Below, piece by piece: positions 34,456-44,102 of a DNA stretch of 50,530 nucleotides. Within the stretch, counting starts at the first letter, position 1. Every line of letters begins with the position of its first letter. The stretch comes from a bacterium UBP4_UBA6127 (lineage in GTDB: Bacteria; UBP4; UBA4092), in the NCBI GenBank assembly GCA_002428325.1, contig DIVR01000021.1:120947-171476 (forward strand), written 5' to 3'. The notes under the pieces are model-generated. The model did no database searches, was not told where the DNA came from, and was given only the letters and a program-made list of their open reading frames with translations. A program made the position numbers and the translations under genes.

Positions 34456-35259
34456 CTATTTTGAGGTTCCAAAAGCTTTAAAAAAACAATAACAGAAGGT
34501 TCCATCCGGTTCTGTGGTTCGATATAAATCATGGATTCCCCGATCAAAATCGACTTCAGAAACCAACCCAGCCTTTAAGGCTTCCTGCCGGACCCCTTCC
34601 ACCATAGCGGTAAAGGTCTTACGGGTGAACCCATCCACCCATTGAGGCCGGGATGAATCCACATAAACCATTCGGGGAGAGACAGTTACAGACTCAAACC
34701 CAGCTTCTGCCAGAAGAGGATAGAGTTTTCGGCCGATATTGGAATCTCCCCCGGCATTGGCCTGAAGCTGAACCTGGCAATTGATTGCTTTATAAGCATA
34801 AGGGCTGTCTGGATGGAAATAGACGGAACCATGGTCTCCTTCAATCACCGTTACGGTTCCCCCTGGTTTCAGGAGGGTTTTCAATGATTTCAGGGCTTTT
34901 ACAGGTTCCCGTAAATGTTCCAGCACAAAACATAAAAACAAATGGTCGAAAGCCCCCGCCGGAAAAGGAAGTTCAAATATATCCCCGTTCAGGAAACTGA
35001 CATTGGTATTCCCGGATTTTCTGATTTGAGCCCTGGCTTCTTTGACGGATTCCAGGGAAATATCCATCGAGATAAAATGAGTATCGGGAGATTGGGCTGA
35101 AAGGGTTACTGTCTGAGCCCCCACTCCGCAGCCAGCTTCCAATACCAGGCTGCCGGGAGGAAATTGACTGTCCCGATGCAGCAACTCCACCAGGGTCTGA
35201 GCCTGGTCTTTTAATCGTTCTGCCTCTCTGGCAGAATATCCATGCACATATTCAGACAT
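34456..35259 (-). CDS. Class I SAM-dependent methyltransferase
   Basis: A 267-residue protein from the ATG at 35259 (GAGG about 10 bases upstream; a TTG two codons earlier is possible). SLVLEAGCGVGAQTVTLS is motif I, HFISMDISLESVKEA binds the adenosine ribose, FLNGDIFELPFPAGAFDHLFLCFVLEHL is the motif II and post II region, and LLKPGGTVTVIEGDHG follows. This is the Rossmann-type methyltransferase of the UbiE/Methyltransf_25 class. The C-terminal about 90 residues (SPRMVYVDSSRPQWVDGFTRKTF) resemble those of small-molecule methyltransferases. The substrate is unknown. The neighbours on this strand do not form an obvious pathway. Confidence 0.88.
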   Translation of the reverse strand: MSEYVHGYSAREAERLKDQAQTLVELLHRDSQFPPGSLVLEAGCGVGAQTVTLSAQSPDTHFISMDISLESVKEARAQIRKSGNTNVSFLNGDIFELPFPAGAFDHLFLCFVLEHLREPVKALKSLKTLLKPGGTVTVIEGDHGSVYFHPDSPYAYKAINCQVQLQANAGGDSNIGRKLYPLLAEAGFESVTVSPRMVYVDSSRPQWVDGFTRKTFTAMVEGVRQEALKAGLVSEVDFDRGIHDLYRTTEPDGTFCYCFFKAFGTSK

Positions 35260-35388
35260 TTCCAACCACCCTCGCTTGTGTCATAAAATAACCTTCACCC
35301 AGAATAGAAATTATATCTTCCCGGAATGGTTCTGGCTATTCCCGAAATGAGTAAAGAGTCCCATCTATTGATATTGGGTTCGGGCTTT

Positions 35389-36441
35389 TTAGGGAGTCGG
35401 GAGGAATCGGGATGCCGGCCCCTGAGGATTCAGAGTGCCTTCCAAAACTGTCAAAGGAATAGTAACCACATAGGGACCTTCAGCATAGGGACCCAGGATA
35501 TAAGGATTAAAATAAAACGTTAACCCAACTTCAGAAAGAGTAAAAGCCTGCAAGTAATCGGCAGAGATCACTTCTGCCATCCCTCGCCGGGGAGTCAACC
35601 CTCCCCTTTCAAACACTTCCTTCCAGACCAATGAAGATAATACCTTTTGCCAGGGTGAATTGGGAAGAAATATCTCTTTCAGTTGAACTCTTTTTATGCC
35701 ATTTTCCTGAATCTGGGCGGTAAAACTCTTATATACCGTATTTCCATGGGCGCCGCCGGTATAGAGATAAAGGACCTCTACCATGCTGATAAAATCATCC
35801 GAATAATGAACCACCCGGGAATCCGTATCATAATAAAAAGGGCCCCTATCAAAAATCTCAGCAGACACTGAATCAGAAGACATCTCCCGGATACCTGAAA
35901 AAAACTCCATGGAATCATTACTAAAAAGATTTTGCGAATGATTATTGATATATTTCCAGGAAGCAGTTTTTAAGGGAAACTCAGGATATCGGGTATGCCA
36001 GTAATACTCTCTGGTTGATTGGATACTGACCTGATATTCAAACTCTGGAGCCATCATGAATACCTCGGTCTGTTGGGTGAAGGAATTATAACGAATGCCT
36101 GTTAAATTACAGCCGGTAGTATCCATCTCCAGCTGCCACCATCCTGCCGGTTTTCGGGTCTCAGGCTGTTCAATCAATTTAAGTTGTTTCCCCGGCTTCA
36201 GTTCACCTTCCAGCTCAATGACCTTGGCCGCCCTGGCATCATAAAAAGTCCCGGGATAACAATGGGCCCTCCTCCCCAAATCCAGGCTGATTGAAGTGGT
36301 GCCTTCAAAGTCATAGGTAATACCTGTGTAATGGGAATAGGGAATGGAATCAAAGGATGCCGCCTGAAGAGGGTTAAACTGTCCGAGGATAAAGAACCCC
36401 AGGCTTAAAAGAAAATAGCCTAGCCATTTATTGTTTTTCAT
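35389..36441 (-). CDS. Secreted protein with DUF3298-like domain
   Basis: A 350-residue protein with a signal peptide (MKNNKWLGYFLLSLGFFILG). A region near 235-265, VLYLYTGGAHGNTVYKSFTA, matches the core of DUF3298, found in RsiV-type anti-sigma factors and PdaC-type deacetylases. The preceding stretch (SWKYINNHSQNLF) may be the DUF4163 partner domain. A YTGGAHGN glycine turn and a late ITVLEGTLNPQG complete the family pattern. No deacetylase or sigma partner is visible. It is on the same strand as, and 68 bases after, the unknown 474-residue gene. Confidence 0.65.
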   Translation of the reverse strand: MKNNKWLGYFLLSLGFFILGQFNPLQAASFDSIPYSHYTGITYDFEGTTSISLDLGRRAHCYPGTFYDARAAKVIELEGELKPGKQLKLIEQPETRKPAGWWQLEMDTTGCNLTGIRYNSFTQQTEVFMMAPEFEYQVSIQSTREYYWHTRYPEFPLKTASWKYINNHSQNLFSNDSMEFFSGIREMSSDSVSAEIFDRGPFYYDTDSRVVHYSDDFISMVEVLYLYTGGAHGNTVYKSFTAQIQENGIKRVQLKEIFLPNSPWQKVLSSLVWKEVFERGGLTPRRGMAEVISADYLQAFTLSEVGLTFYFNPYILGPYAEGPYVVTIPLTVLEGTLNPQGPASRFLPTP

Positions 36442-36509
36442 AAGTAAAAATATCCCTTCACATAAAACAGTTTCCCAACCTTCTATCCATGATACCTGTG
36501 AAAATGAGT

Positions 36510-37934
36510 TTATTCGATTTCTCCGGTATCAGGCTGGGTATCAGGGTTTGCTTCAGGTCTTTCTGCCGATTGACCCATCGGTTTCAACCACTTTTTCCAG
36601 TATCTATACTCAGTATAAATCAAGTAAAGGCCCGGAAGAAGAAAGATGAAGAATATCAGGATAATCCCCCAGGGAAGGGTCCATGGGGAAGAAACCACAT
36701 CTCTGGAGGGTACAGGGCGAGTCATACTGAAAAGCAAGGCCATCTCTCCCAGAGGAGCTGCATCGATCATCAATCCACCCATCAGGCTGGGAATCATCAA
36801 TCCCCAGGGAGTGGGCCAGGAAGCTGGAATAATCTGCCGAGTCAAAACCGAGGCATGGTCCAGCCTGCCATTGGCTCTGGCCGCCCCTATCCCGATCACT
36901 GTTGCCACCGAGCCAAAGCCCCCCATGACAGGGCCAGAATCCACATCATTATTGCTATAGGGAATCCCCTTGGAATATTCTCTGAATCCCCGGATCCAAC
37001 CATTATCCTGCCAAAAGTGTTTTTCATAATTTTGATACCAGCGATGGGAGATGCCCCTATCCAGTTCAGGGGCATAAATCAGGATGCCTGAGTTGCCGCA
37101 GCCCCGGGATAAATCATGGCCTTCCCCTGTGAACTTGATTGCCATAAAAGTGGGCAGACCTTCTTTCGCCAGGGTCTTGGTATTGAGGACCTTCATCAAA
37201 TCATCCCCCAGTTTTTGATGGTCGGTCCCCAGCAGAGGGTCCGCTCTGCGAAGAGCGGCCACAGCCCAGAGGACATCATTGGGATAACAATCGCCAGGAT
37301 AGTCATCCAACAGAGGATAAGGAGCTTCTGATAATTCTTTCCCCAGGGTTTGGACTTGGGATCCCAGTAGAGGCCTGTAAGTGAGTTTCCCGGTGATATG
37401 CTCATAATGAGTCAATCCCATAATCAAAAGCATCCTGTAAAACACATTTTCTTTTGTGAGATAATTTTCCCCCCACTGTTGCTTAACCCAGGTAGCGGTC
37501 GAAGGGTCAGCCACGATTCTGGCAGCCACCTCAGAAGTTTTTAGGATCTCTTTCCTGAGCCTTCGGGCCTGCCAGTTCTTTTTTCCTTCCAGCTGATGGA
37601 GAATTTCCTCAGCGGTTGCCAGATAGAACACAGATCCAAAGATAGGCCATTCAGTCCCTGCCACACTTTCCCAAGAGACTTTACTGGCATATTGGGATTT
37701 CAGGTAATGGTTTCCCCATTTGTTATACCGATGGGAAACCTGTTCAAACATAGAGAGGGTATAGGAGTTGATGCCCGGTTTTCCAAACCCTGAGTCTAAT
37801 GCCACTCTGAGGGTTACCCAAGCTGGATAGAGTAGAAATATCAGGGAACTAATCACAACGCATAAACTCAGGCCTGCCCTGAAATAGAACTTCCAAACAC
37901 CCATTCGCGTCTCTAAAGCCATTAACTTATCCAT
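36510..37934 (-). CDS. Membrane-anchored protein of unknown function
   Basis: A 474-residue protein with GGGAGG before the ATG. It has one N-terminal membrane segment (FRAGLSLCVVISSLIFLLYPAW), a soluble body of about 360 residues, and one C-terminal segment (WGIILIFFIFLLPGLYLIY) followed by a proline- and acid-rich tail. The body is helical with aromatic and glycine motifs: PGDCYPNDVLWAVAAL, GEGHDLSRGCGNSGI, and SNNDVDSGPVMGGFG. This may be an alpha/alpha barrel, and the PGDCYPNDVLWAVA stretch is faintly like linalool dehydratase/isomerase proteins, but the match is weak. Its role is unknown. It precedes the DUF3298-like gene on the same strand, and both are exported or membrane-bound. Confidence 0.6.
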   Translation of the reverse strand: MDKLMALETRMGVWKFYFRAGLSLCVVISSLIFLLYPAWVTLRVALDSGFGKPGINSYTLSMFEQVSHRYNKWGNHYLKSQYASKVSWESVAGTEWPIFGSVFYLATAEEILHQLEGKKNWQARRLRKEILKTSEVAARIVADPSTATWVKQQWGENYLTKENVFYRMLLIMGLTHYEHITGKLTYRPLLGSQVQTLGKELSEAPYPLLDDYPGDCYPNDVLWAVAALRRADPLLGTDHQKLGDDLMKVLNTKTLAKEGLPTFMAIKFTGEGHDLSRGCGNSGILIYAPELDRGISHRWYQNYEKHFWQDNGWIRGFREYSKGIPYSNNDVDSGPVMGGFGSVATVIGIGAARANGRLDHASVLTRQIIPASWPTPWGLMIPSLMGGLMIDAAPLGEMALLFSMTRPVPSRDVVSSPWTLPWGIILIFFIFLLPGLYLIYTEYRYWKKWLKPMGQSAERPEANPDTQPDTGEIE

Positions 37935-38013
37935 AGTTCCTCCCCTGATAAATAAACATAGTCATTCATAGAGGAAATGGATGGGATTGTCAACCAGTTT
38001 CGGGAATAAAAGA

Positions 38014-38042
38014 ATGCCGGATGAGACCCACTCCCCCGGCAT
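38014..38042 (-). terminator. Terminator of the nitroreductase gene
   Basis: ATGCCGG (38014-38020) and CCGGCAT (38036-38042) form a 7-bp stem with a 15-base loop. On the minus strand the stem is followed by TCTTTTATT. It lies 38 bases past the nitroreductase stop and upstream of the next gene. AACCGG and CCGGTT nearby (38054-38076) form a second weaker stem. Confidence 0.55.
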
Positions 38043-38079
38043 GATATCGATCAACCGGATAAGCCTTTCAACCGGTTTA

Positions 38080-38652
38080 TTATAAAATTATATCTTTGAG
38101 TTTCCGTTTCGGGACATGGTGGACTTGGCTCTCATCCCGCCAATATTTTATCGACACATCCTTCTCGATTTCTTCCAGGACCACGGTCTCTTTGGGTTTA
38201 CCTAAGGCAATCACCAACAGGGAAGAATATTTGTCCATTTCCAGTCCCAGGATTTTCATTAAATGAATCCTGTCGAGAGACCCGATCATGCAGCCGCCAA
38301 ACCCTTCTTCAACTGCGGCCAGCAAGAAAGTCTGAGCTACAATCCCTGGGTCATAATTGGCTTCCGGAGCAAGGGTCTTATCCAGTATGATCACCAGATA
38401 GGCGGAAGGTCTTTCCCCCGGGATGGGTCCATCCCAGTCAGCCAGATACCCTGCCCATTTCAGAGTCGTAAATATCTTTTCATTCAAAGCCTTTTCACAG
38501 GAGATGACATACTTCAAAGGCTGTCGATTGGCAGCGCTGGGAGTCTGTCGGGCGATATCCAGCCATTTTTCCAGGGTTTCTCGGGAGAGCTTTTCCTCTT
38601 CATAAAACCGTCGATAACTTCTGTTTTTAAGGACTAAGTCTGATAAAGGCAT
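38080..38652 (-). CDS. Nitroreductase family protein
   Basis: I start at the ATG at 38652 because AAGGAG lies 8 bases upstream; two extra codons from a TTG are less likely. The 190-residue product is a flavin oxidoreductase. Family features are RSYRRFYEEEKLSRETLEKWLDIAR with the FMN-phosphate arginines, TPSAANRQPLKYVI, DPGIVAQTFLLAAVEEGFGGCMIGSL, and a late LVIALGKPKETVV. It would reduce nitro compounds or quinones with NAD(P)H. The physiological substrate is unknown. It is followed by a hairpin terminator, so it is likely a single-gene transcript. Confidence 0.9.
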   Translation of the reverse strand: MPLSDLVLKNRSYRRFYEEEKLSRETLEKWLDIARQTPSAANRQPLKYVISCEKALNEKIFTTLKWAGYLADWDGPIPGERPSAYLVIILDKTLAPEANYDPGIVAQTFLLAAVEEGFGGCMIGSLDRIHLMKILGLEMDKYSSLLVIALGKPKETVVLEEIEKDVSIKYWRDESQVHHVPKRKLKDIIL

Positions 38653-38816
38653 ACACAATACTCCTTTTTATCATCATCTTATTACCAGTATAATACTATA
38701 AAACATTTTGACCCAAAACCGGCTCTGGGTAATAATACCCTCGGGGAAGCCAGGGATAGACAGTAAACCCTTCATGGAATACCCATTGAGATCATCATGA
38801 AAGGTTCAATCTATTA

Positions 38817-40106
38817 ATGGAAAACATAAACAATAAACCCTTTTGGAAATTTCTGATTGTCTGGATTGGACAGCTTATCTCAACTATTGGGGGCGGATTG
38901 ACCGCCTTTTCCCTGGGTGTTTTCGTATATCAAAAGACTCACACAGCCACCAGTTTTGCCCTGATTACTTTATTTTCATTTTTACCCTCTATCTTGTTGC
39001 GTCCCCTGGGTGGGGTTTTTGCCGATCGGTTCGACAGAAGGCTCATGATGGTCATTGGCGATGTGGGTTCGGCCTCCGGTCTGGTTTTTATCTTATTCAT
39101 GATGATGACAGGAAATGTTGAACTCTGGCATATCTACCTGGGAGTCACCCTCAGTTCACTGTTTATCGCCATCCAAAGCCCCGCATACAAAGCATCCGTT
39201 ACAGATTTCTTATCGGAAGAACAATTTGCCAAAGCCAGCGGGCTGATTCAGCTTTCCTCCTCTTCCCAATACTTGATTTCACCTGTGATCGCAGGAATAT
39301 TACTTTCTATCACGGATATCAAGACGGTCTTAATAATTGATATTTCCACTTTTCTCATCGCCATCCTGGCAGTCCTGGTCATCAAGAAAACCCTGAAACC
39401 TTCACCTATCAACCCGCAAAAAACCTCTTCTCTTTTACATAGCCTGAAAGAAGGATGGGAAGCGATTACAACCAAGCCAGGAGTCTTGCCCCTGATTGGG
39501 ATTATTTCCATCATCACCTTTTTTGTAGGTTTTTTACAGACCTTACTGGGTCCTATGATCCTGGCATTTTCGGATGCTAAAACCCTGGGGACCCTCCAGT
39601 CCATCAGCGCAACAGGGATGCTGGTAAGCAGCCTCTATATCGGACTTTTCAGTAAAACAGAAAAAATGGTTAATATACTGGTAACCGGATTAGGGTTTGG
39701 GGGACTTTTCTTTGCATTGATAGGACTGACCACCCATATCTTCTTTATCACCAGCGCCGGTTTTCTGTTTTTCTGTACGCTTCCTTTCATCAATACCAGC
39801 GCTGATGTATTGATTCGCAAAAATATTGATAACGAAAAACAAGGCAGGGCCTGGGGATTGATTGGGGTCATCTCCCAACTGGGGTACATCATCTCTTACA
39901 GTTTGGCAGGATTCCTGGCAGACCAGGTATTTAATCCCCTTTTTATGCCGGGGGGATTATTGGCATCGACCTTAGGAAATATTTTGGGTACCGGTCAATG
40001 CCGGGGAATTGGTTTTATCTTTATTCTCTCTGGGTCCTTTGTGGTTTTAATAGCGGCCATAACCATAAGGATTAAATCCATCCGAGTCCTGGCAAATACC
40101 AACTAA
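38817..40106 (+). CDS. MFS transporter, macrolide-efflux-like
   Basis: A 429-residue protein with about twelve membrane segments. The first half has GQLISTIGGGLTAFSLGVFVYQKT, then LLRPLGGVFADRFDRRLMMVIGD (the MFS loop 2-3 signature GxxADRxxRR), and IQSPAYKASVTDFLSEEQFAKASG. This pattern belongs to the MdfA/macrolide-efflux group of proton-driven exporters. The substrate could be a drug or a metabolite. It is divergent from the nitroreductase gene, with 164 bases between. It is one of the few plus-strand genes in this half. Confidence 0.88.
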   Translation: MENINNKPFWKFLIVWIGQLISTIGGGLTAFSLGVFVYQKTHTATSFALITLFSFLPSILLRPLGGVFADRFDRRLMMVIGDVGSASGLVFILFMMMTGNVELWHIYLGVTLSSLFIAIQSPAYKASVTDFLSEEQFAKASGLIQLSSSSQYLISPVIAGILLSITDIKTVLIIDISTFLIAILAVLVIKKTLKPSPINPQKTSSLLHSLKEGWEAITTKPGVLPLIGIISIITFFVGFLQTLLGPMILAFSDAKTLGTLQSISATGMLVSSLYIGLFSKTEKMVNILVTGLGFGGLFFALIGLTTHIFFITSAGFLFFCTLPFINTSADVLIRKNIDNEKQGRAWGLIGVISQLGYIISYSLAGFLADQVFNPLFMPGGLLASTLGNILGTGQCRGIGFIFILSGSFVVLIAAITIRIKSIRVLANTN

Positions 40107-40238
40107 ACTTTAGAATGATATTTTAGACTCGACAATTAACAGCTCAGATAACTCATTGAGAGAGATAAGGCATTTGAATACTCTTGTCAGAAACTCCCTT
40201 TTTTGAGTATAGTATTTCCAAACCAGCAGGAGGTCACA

Positions 40239-41222
40239 ATGATTATGCCAACACAGTTAGTCCCCTTGGGAAATTCCGGATTAAAAGTCCCTTTGATGGG
40301 GATGGGTACCTGGGCCTGGGGCCAGAAAATGCTCTGGGGATATGGAATCGAGTATGGGGATAAAGAACTGGAAGAGGCTTATCAGGTATCTTTGAAAGAA
40401 GGAATCAATTTTTTTGATACGGCTGAAGTTTATGGCTGGGGAAATTCTGAATCCCTGCTGGGGAAATTCATGAAGGCTGCTCCCTCTCATCAAAGACCTT
40501 TGATTGCCAGTAAATTTGCTCCGATGCTGCCCTGGAGGCTGACGGGAAACTCCCTGCAGAAAGCCCTCAAGAAAAGCCTGACCCGATTAGGGATGGAAAA
40601 ACTGGACCTTTATTATCTCCATAATCCCAAAAGCCTCAGACCCATAAAAACCTGGGTCAATGCAATCGGGGATGCCTATGAAGAAGGACTCATTAAATCT
40701 GTTGGAGTATCCAATTATGACTTAAATCAGACTCGGGAAGCCGCGGATATCCTGGCTAAAAGAAATATCCCCCTGGCCTGTAATCAGATTCATTACAGCC
40801 TGCTGCACCAATCTCCAGAGACCTCCGGACTGATTGGAAAATGCAGGGAAATGGGGATAGCCATTGTCTCCTATATGCCGCTGGCCCATGGACTGCTGAC
40901 CGGGAAATATACCCCTGAGAATCCCCCGAAAGGAGCCAGGGGAAAATCATATCCCCCTCATCAATTGGCAAGGTTAAGACCTCTGATTGAACTGATGCAG
41001 GAAATCGGCAGCTCCCATGGAGATAAGACCCCTGCCCAGATAGCCGTAAACTGGAATATCTCCAAAGGCACGATAACCTTGGTGGGAGCTAAAAATGGAA
41101 AACAGGCCCTGCAGAATATCGGAGCGCTGGGTTGGTCCCTGACCCCTGAGGAAATCCTTCAATTGGATAAAACCGCCTCCGGGCTTCAGGATATTATCAA
41201 AGCATGGTGGGCAAAAGTATAA
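40239..41222 (+). CDS. Aldo/keto reductase
   Basis: I start at the ATG at 40239 because AGGAGGT lies about 6 bases upstream; the open frame begins earlier at a TTG. The 327-residue protein has the catalytic tetrad in NFFDTAEVYGWGNSE (Asp and Tyr), IASKFAPM (Lys) and DLYYLHNP (His). SVGVSNYDLNQT and AVNWNISKGTITLVGAKN line the NADP(H) pocket. It would reduce aldehydes or ketones with NADPH. It is 132 bases downstream of the MFS gene. Its stop and that of smpB converge with 37 bases between. Confidence 0.93.
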   Translation: MIMPTQLVPLGNSGLKVPLMGMGTWAWGQKMLWGYGIEYGDKELEEAYQVSLKEGINFFDTAEVYGWGNSESLLGKFMKAAPSHQRPLIASKFAPMLPWRLTGNSLQKALKKSLTRLGMEKLDLYYLHNPKSLRPIKTWVNAIGDAYEEGLIKSVGVSNYDLNQTREAADILAKRNIPLACNQIHYSLLHQSPETSGLIGKCREMGIAIVSYMPLAHGLLTGKYTPENPPKGARGKSYPPHQLARLRPLIELMQEIGSSHGDKTPAQIAVNWNISKGTITLVGAKNGKQALQNIGALGWSLTPEEILQLDKTASGLQDIIKAWWAKV

Positions 41223-41259
41223 GCGAGTCAAAGCTGAATTAACGCAGAAATAAATTGGC

Positions 41260-41724
41260 TTAAAACTTTTCTCTTCGCATCTCCCGGTCGATATCCCTCT
41301 TTTTGATATCTTCCCGTTTATCATATTGTTTCTTGCCTTTAGCCAGAGCTAGTTCCACTTTCAGTTTTCCACCCTTAAAATAGAGTTTCACCGGCACCAG
41401 GGTAAACCCTCCCACCTTCATTTTCCCCAGAATTCTGAATATCTCATTTTTATGCAAAAGGAGTTTCCGTTCCCGCTTGGGATCATGGTTGAACTGATTA
41501 GCCTGGGGATATATGGCAATATGGGCATTTAATAGCCAGCATTCCCCATTTTTAATCTGGGCATAACTGTCAGCCAGGTTGCAATTTCCCCCTCGGCAGG
41601 ACTTCACTTCACTGCCTTTCAGGGCAATTCCAGCCTCCCAGAAATCCAGAAAAAAATAGTCATGCCGGGCTTTCCGGTTCTCAGCAACGATTTTTTCGAT
41701 TTTTTCATCTGCAGATTTAGCCAT
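41260..41724 (-). CDS. smpB: SsrA-binding protein SmpB
   Basis: A 154-residue partner of tmRNA that guides the tag RNA into stalled ribosomes. ARHDYFFLDFWEAGIALKGSE opens the OB fold, VKSCRGGNCNLADSYAQI follows, then HDPKRERKLLLHKNEI and LVPVKLYFKGGKLKVELAL. The basic C-terminal tail (GKKQYDKREDIKKRDIDREM) is the part that enters the mRNA channel. It is about 10 kb from ssrA on the same strand. It is not in an operon with an RNase R gene here. Confidence 0.97.
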   Translation of the reverse strand: MAKSADEKIEKIVAENRKARHDYFFLDFWEAGIALKGSEVKSCRGGNCNLADSYAQIKNGECWLLNAHIAIYPQANQFNHDPKRERKLLLHKNEIFRILGKMKVGGFTLVPVKLYFKGGKLKVELALAKGKKQYDKREDIKKRDIDREMRREKF

Positions 41725-41873
41725 AAGGAATTATTTTACCATACCGGCATCCCTGTAGCCTTGCCCTCAAACCCCGTAAAAAAGGGGGTTTTATAGATTT
41801 CCCTTGACGGGATACCCCTGGAAATGTTATTTTTTTCTTCTACAAGTATATTAATTCCCTGAGCACTCCATGT

Positions 41874-41961
41874 GCCGAAGTGGCGGAACTGGCAGACGCG
41901 CTACATTCAGGGTGTAGTGTCCTTTTTGGACGTCGGGGTTCAAATCCCCGCTTCGGCACCA
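41874..41961 (+). tRNA. tRNA-Leu (anticodon CAG)
   Basis: GCCGAAG and CTTCGGC pair as the acceptor stem, with discriminator A and an encoded CCA. The anticodon stem CTACA/TGTAG encloses TTCAGGG, so the anticodon is CAG, reading CUG. The long variable arm (GTCC-loop-GGAC) is typical of class II tRNAs. The T arm CGGGG-TTCAAAT-CCCCG is intact. No terminator is close; it stands alone between smpB and the trypsin-TPR gene. Confidence 0.97.
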
Positions 41962-42068
41962 TTATTATTTTCTAATGTTTTTTTCTAACCAGAATAAATT
42001 TCTTCTAGCTATTAAGGATTAATTCTCTACCTCCAAACAGTTTCTTCAACCCCTATCAAGTACTTTTT

Positions 42069-43871
42069 CTACCTTCTCAATTCCTTTGAATTCAGCCGGG
42101 GAAAGAGGAAAGGGTTGATTGTGAGATAACCCACAAATTTCCCTTTATAATAGATTTTAGGGACCCAGCCGGCATTTTCGGCGAAAGCTGAATATTCAGA
42201 ATCACTATTCCCATAAGGGCTGGAAGAGTTAAAGATTGAATCAGGCTGGGAAGCTGAACCATACGGGCCATTGGGATTCAAAAGGGAATCAGGATCAGAA
42301 GCATTAAAAGTAATTTTCCCCAAATCAGTGCCATTAGGAGATTTTACCAAGGCTCCTTCCAGGTCATTGGCATGCAGCTCCCCAGGGGGAATCTGAATAG
42401 TACCTTCCTTGAAATCATTGATCACCCCTTCCAGCTGAGGGGCATATTCATAATCCATTCTCTGAAGTTTACGATGTTCTTCCTGAGCCATTGCCCTGTC
42501 TCCGGTAAATAGGCAGGCCAACCCAAAACCCACATGAAGCATTTCTGACCCTGTATCATTTTTAACGGCTTTTCTAAACTGGTCTTTTGCCAACTCAAAT
42601 CTTTCGGTTGCCAGATAAGAATATCCCAGAGCGGCTTGAAGAAAAGTTTCTTCGGGATATTTCTGGACAGCTTTGGTCAAAACCGGCACAGCTTCCCTGA
42701 AACTCCCTTTCATGACCAGTACCGCACCCTGCATCATTCTTAATTTTTCATCTTCAGGGTTTTGACGAATCCCTTCCCTGAGAAAGGCATCGGCCTCATT
42801 ATATTTTTTCTGGGTAATATAGACCATCGCGCCAAACGCATAAGCAGGCGGGCAATTAGGGACACCTTTGATATAAGCTCGAACCGACTGAAGGGATTTA
42901 GTATAATTTTTCAATCGGAGGTAACAGAAGGCCTTGTTCATTTCCACCGTTTCTTTATCAGCAGTGGTCTGTTCTGCCTGTTCCAGGTATTTTAGAGCCA
43001 GAGAATAATTCCCCAACTCCATTTCAGTCGAGGCTTTCTGAATCAAATCTTCCCCCCGGCCGATTTTCTTGAGTTCAGGCAGATGATTCCATTGGGCAAG
43101 AGTCATCGGGGTGGGAAGATTACGCAAAGTTTTAAACCGGTCAGCCGGCACTGCAAAATTAAGGTTCTGGCCCCTGATATGGAAGGTAGCGATACTCACC
43201 ACCTGGCCTTTGAGATTAAACAGGGGGCCGCCGCTGGACCCGGGGGAAATAGGCACAGAGACCTGCATCATCCTCCCATCTTCAGGGTCATCCCGATACC
43301 CAGAGACCAATCCATCAGCGACTGAATATTCCAATCCCATGGGGTTGCCGATAGTAATCAGCCGTTCACCGATAACCGGCAAAGAAAGAGCGATATTGGC
43401 CGGAGAAAACACATCTCCGGGTTCCCCTACCTGCAATTTAACTAAATCCAATTGGGGACTGACTGCCAGGACACTTTTCACCGGATATATTTTGCCATTA
43501 TATAACTTGATCTGGGCCGCTGCAGACCCTTCAATTACATGCCGATTCGTCAGAAACTCCCCGCTGGAAGAGATAAAAACACCGCTGCCCTGCCCCTGGG
43601 ACCCATCCTTTTCAAAGGTAACAATAGCGCCCACCGCCGGTCTTACCCGCCTGACCAGCTCTGGGATCCCCGAATCATTGGGTATTACACCTCCAGGAGC
43701 CGGTTCGGTATTACCTGAGAATGATTCATTGGCAGAAGAAGGGGCTGCTTTCACTATATCGGAAATATCCTCGGAAGAAAATGGATACCCGGGACATACC
43801 AGTCCAACCCCCAAAGTCAGTGTAATAATGGCAGGAAAACAAAACCCTCGTCGGAACACATTCTTTTTCAT
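42069..43871 (-). CDS. Secreted trypsin-like serine protease with TPR repeats
   Basis: I start at the second ATG (43871) because GAGGG lies 5 bases upstream, giving 600 residues. A signal peptide (MKKNVFRRGFCFPAIITLTL) comes first. The protease domain has His111 in TNRHVIEG, Asp142 in PQLDLVKL and Ser213 in GSSGGPLF, the order of the DegP/HtrA class. There is no PDZ domain. Instead, residues about 260-490 are TPR repeats (NYSLALKYLEQAEQT, QKKYNEADAFLREGIRQNPED). The C-terminus ends with a short segment, WVPKIYYKGKFVGYLTINP. It probably degrades or senses damaged envelope proteins; TPR would bind partners. No regulator is adjacent. Confidence 0.85.
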   Translation of the reverse strand: MKKNVFRRGFCFPAIITLTLGVGLVCPGYPFSSEDISDIVKAAPSSANESFSGNTEPAPGGVIPNDSGIPELVRRVRPAVGAIVTFEKDGSQGQGSGVFISSSGEFLTNRHVIEGSAAAQIKLYNGKIYPVKSVLAVSPQLDLVKLQVGEPGDVFSPANIALSLPVIGERLITIGNPMGLEYSVADGLVSGYRDDPEDGRMMQVSVPISPGSSGGPLFNLKGQVVSIATFHIRGQNLNFAVPADRFKTLRNLPTPMTLAQWNHLPELKKIGRGEDLIQKASTEMELGNYSLALKYLEQAEQTTADKETVEMNKAFCYLRLKNYTKSLQSVRAYIKGVPNCPPAYAFGAMVYITQKKYNEADAFLREGIRQNPEDEKLRMMQGAVLVMKGSFREAVPVLTKAVQKYPEETFLQAALGYSYLATERFELAKDQFRKAVKNDTGSEMLHVGFGLACLFTGDRAMAQEEHRKLQRMDYEYAPQLEGVINDFKEGTIQIPPGELHANDLEGALVKSPNGTDLGKITFNASDPDSLLNPNGPYGSASQPDSIFNSSSPYGNSDSEYSAFAENAGWVPKIYYKGKFVGYLTINPFLFPRLNSKELRR

Positions 43872-44102
43872 CTTTTCCCTCATTGTTTTATTAGAAAACA
43901 GCGGTTTCCATACAGCGATATTATACTTAGAATATTCTCCCTTAACAAACAGTCATTTCAAAACTCCCATTTTCAGATAAAATAATATAAAGAGAAATCG
44001 ACCGGTGTTCTATGCTTCTATGCTTGGATTTTATTCCTGATAAAAAGAGAAGCCCCTGACCCCATCGGTTTTTTATTTATTAATAAAGAGGAAAACTGCC
44101 CC

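Noticed and set aside
43111..43980. 289-residue open frame on the plus strand
   Set aside because: It lies opposite the trypsin-TPR gene, including its signal peptide and catalytic region, which are convincing. The peptide is low in recognisable motifs.
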